Assembly: GCA_003216975.1 (NCBI GenBank) | Contig: QCHY01000002.1 | Location: 97,441 to 161,440, forward strand | DNA: 64,000 nucleotides | Direction: 5' to 3' | Origin: Prochlorococcus sp. AG-402-I20 | GTDB lineage: Bacteria; Cyanobacteriota; Cyanobacteriia; PCC-6307; Cyanobiaceae | Shown here: piece after piece, positions 63,961-64,000 of the stretch | How the letters are laid out: the number at the start of each line of letters is the position of its first letter | Position numbering within the stretch: position 1 is the first letter of the stretch | The notes under the pieces: model-generated | Databases searched by the model: none | Told to the model about the DNA's origin: nothing | What the model saw: only the letters and a program-made list of their open reading frames with translations | Made by a program: the position numbers and the translations under genes

Positions 63961-64000
63961 GGAGCAATTTAAAATCAAGAATATTTTAAAGCAGCTTTGC

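Overview
The window reads as a Prochlorococcus-type marine picocyanobacterial chromosome. The support is very low GC, dense packing of short genes on both strands, Ni-type superoxide dismutase, a cyanobacterial division gene (ftn2), a DUF3611/DUF2808/DUF2214/DUF1517 set of cyanobacterial proteins, Ycf46, FtsH, flavodoxin and a group 2 sigma factor. A low-light (NATL-like) clade is my guess from overall feel; the strain cannot be fixed from this window alone.

Layout. 1-34.7 kb is core housekeeping: the end of a SpoU/TrmH RNA methylase, lpd-trpC, sodN-sodX (minus), an FKBP isomerase, lnt, mnmA, the NAD(P)HX repair gene nnr, a sigma factor, pdhA, ftn2, ffh-rpsP-phoH, a Bax-inhibitor-1 protein, era followed by an in-frame trmD-ispF fusion, larB, thiS-thiE, ribF, surE, pheS, nadK, cobL, ribD, ftsH, argF and lexA. 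34.7-45.2 kb is an accessory region. It holds small orphan ORFs, an 800-bp AT-rich gap with DnaA-box-like motifs, two paralogous TPR genes with different C-terminal domains (one split by tandem stops), a decayed TPR unit, a truncated integrase-like gene, tRNA-Ala(GGC), and a 2.7-kb segment bounded by tRNA-Arg(UCU) and a partial copy of that tRNA. That segment carries a 2-oxoglutarate/Fe(II) oxygenase gene and an FkbM methyltransferase gene. 45.2-64 kb returns to core genes: rsmI, a CysQ-like phosphatase, pnp, rpsN, rseP, serS, ycf46, the yidC-PH protein-rnpA-rpmH cluster, aroH-sppA, a DMT exporter, two glycosyltransferases and flavodoxin.

How it fits together. The core genes cover central carbon metabolism (E1 alpha and E3 of pyruvate dehydrogenase), cofactor synthesis (thiamine, FAD, riboflavin, NADP, cobalamin), isoprenoids (IspF), protein export and membrane quality control (Ffh, YidC, SppA, FtsH, RseP) and RNA processing (PNPase, RNase P, Era, TrmD, MnmA, RsmI). 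The accessory region looks like a tRNA-targeted island. Its genes (TPR-glycosyltransferase-like, TPR-oxygenase, oxygenase, FkbM methyltransferase) suggest modification of surface glycans or other polymers.

Most notable observations: the TrmD-IspF single reading frame; the tRNA-Arg half-copy with a compensated T-stem change and paired TGCGCA motifs at both island ends; the modular TPR paralogs with one TAATAA-interrupted copy; and the DnaA-box-like cluster far from any visible dnaA or dnaN. All function calls come from reading motifs by eye; no database search was run.
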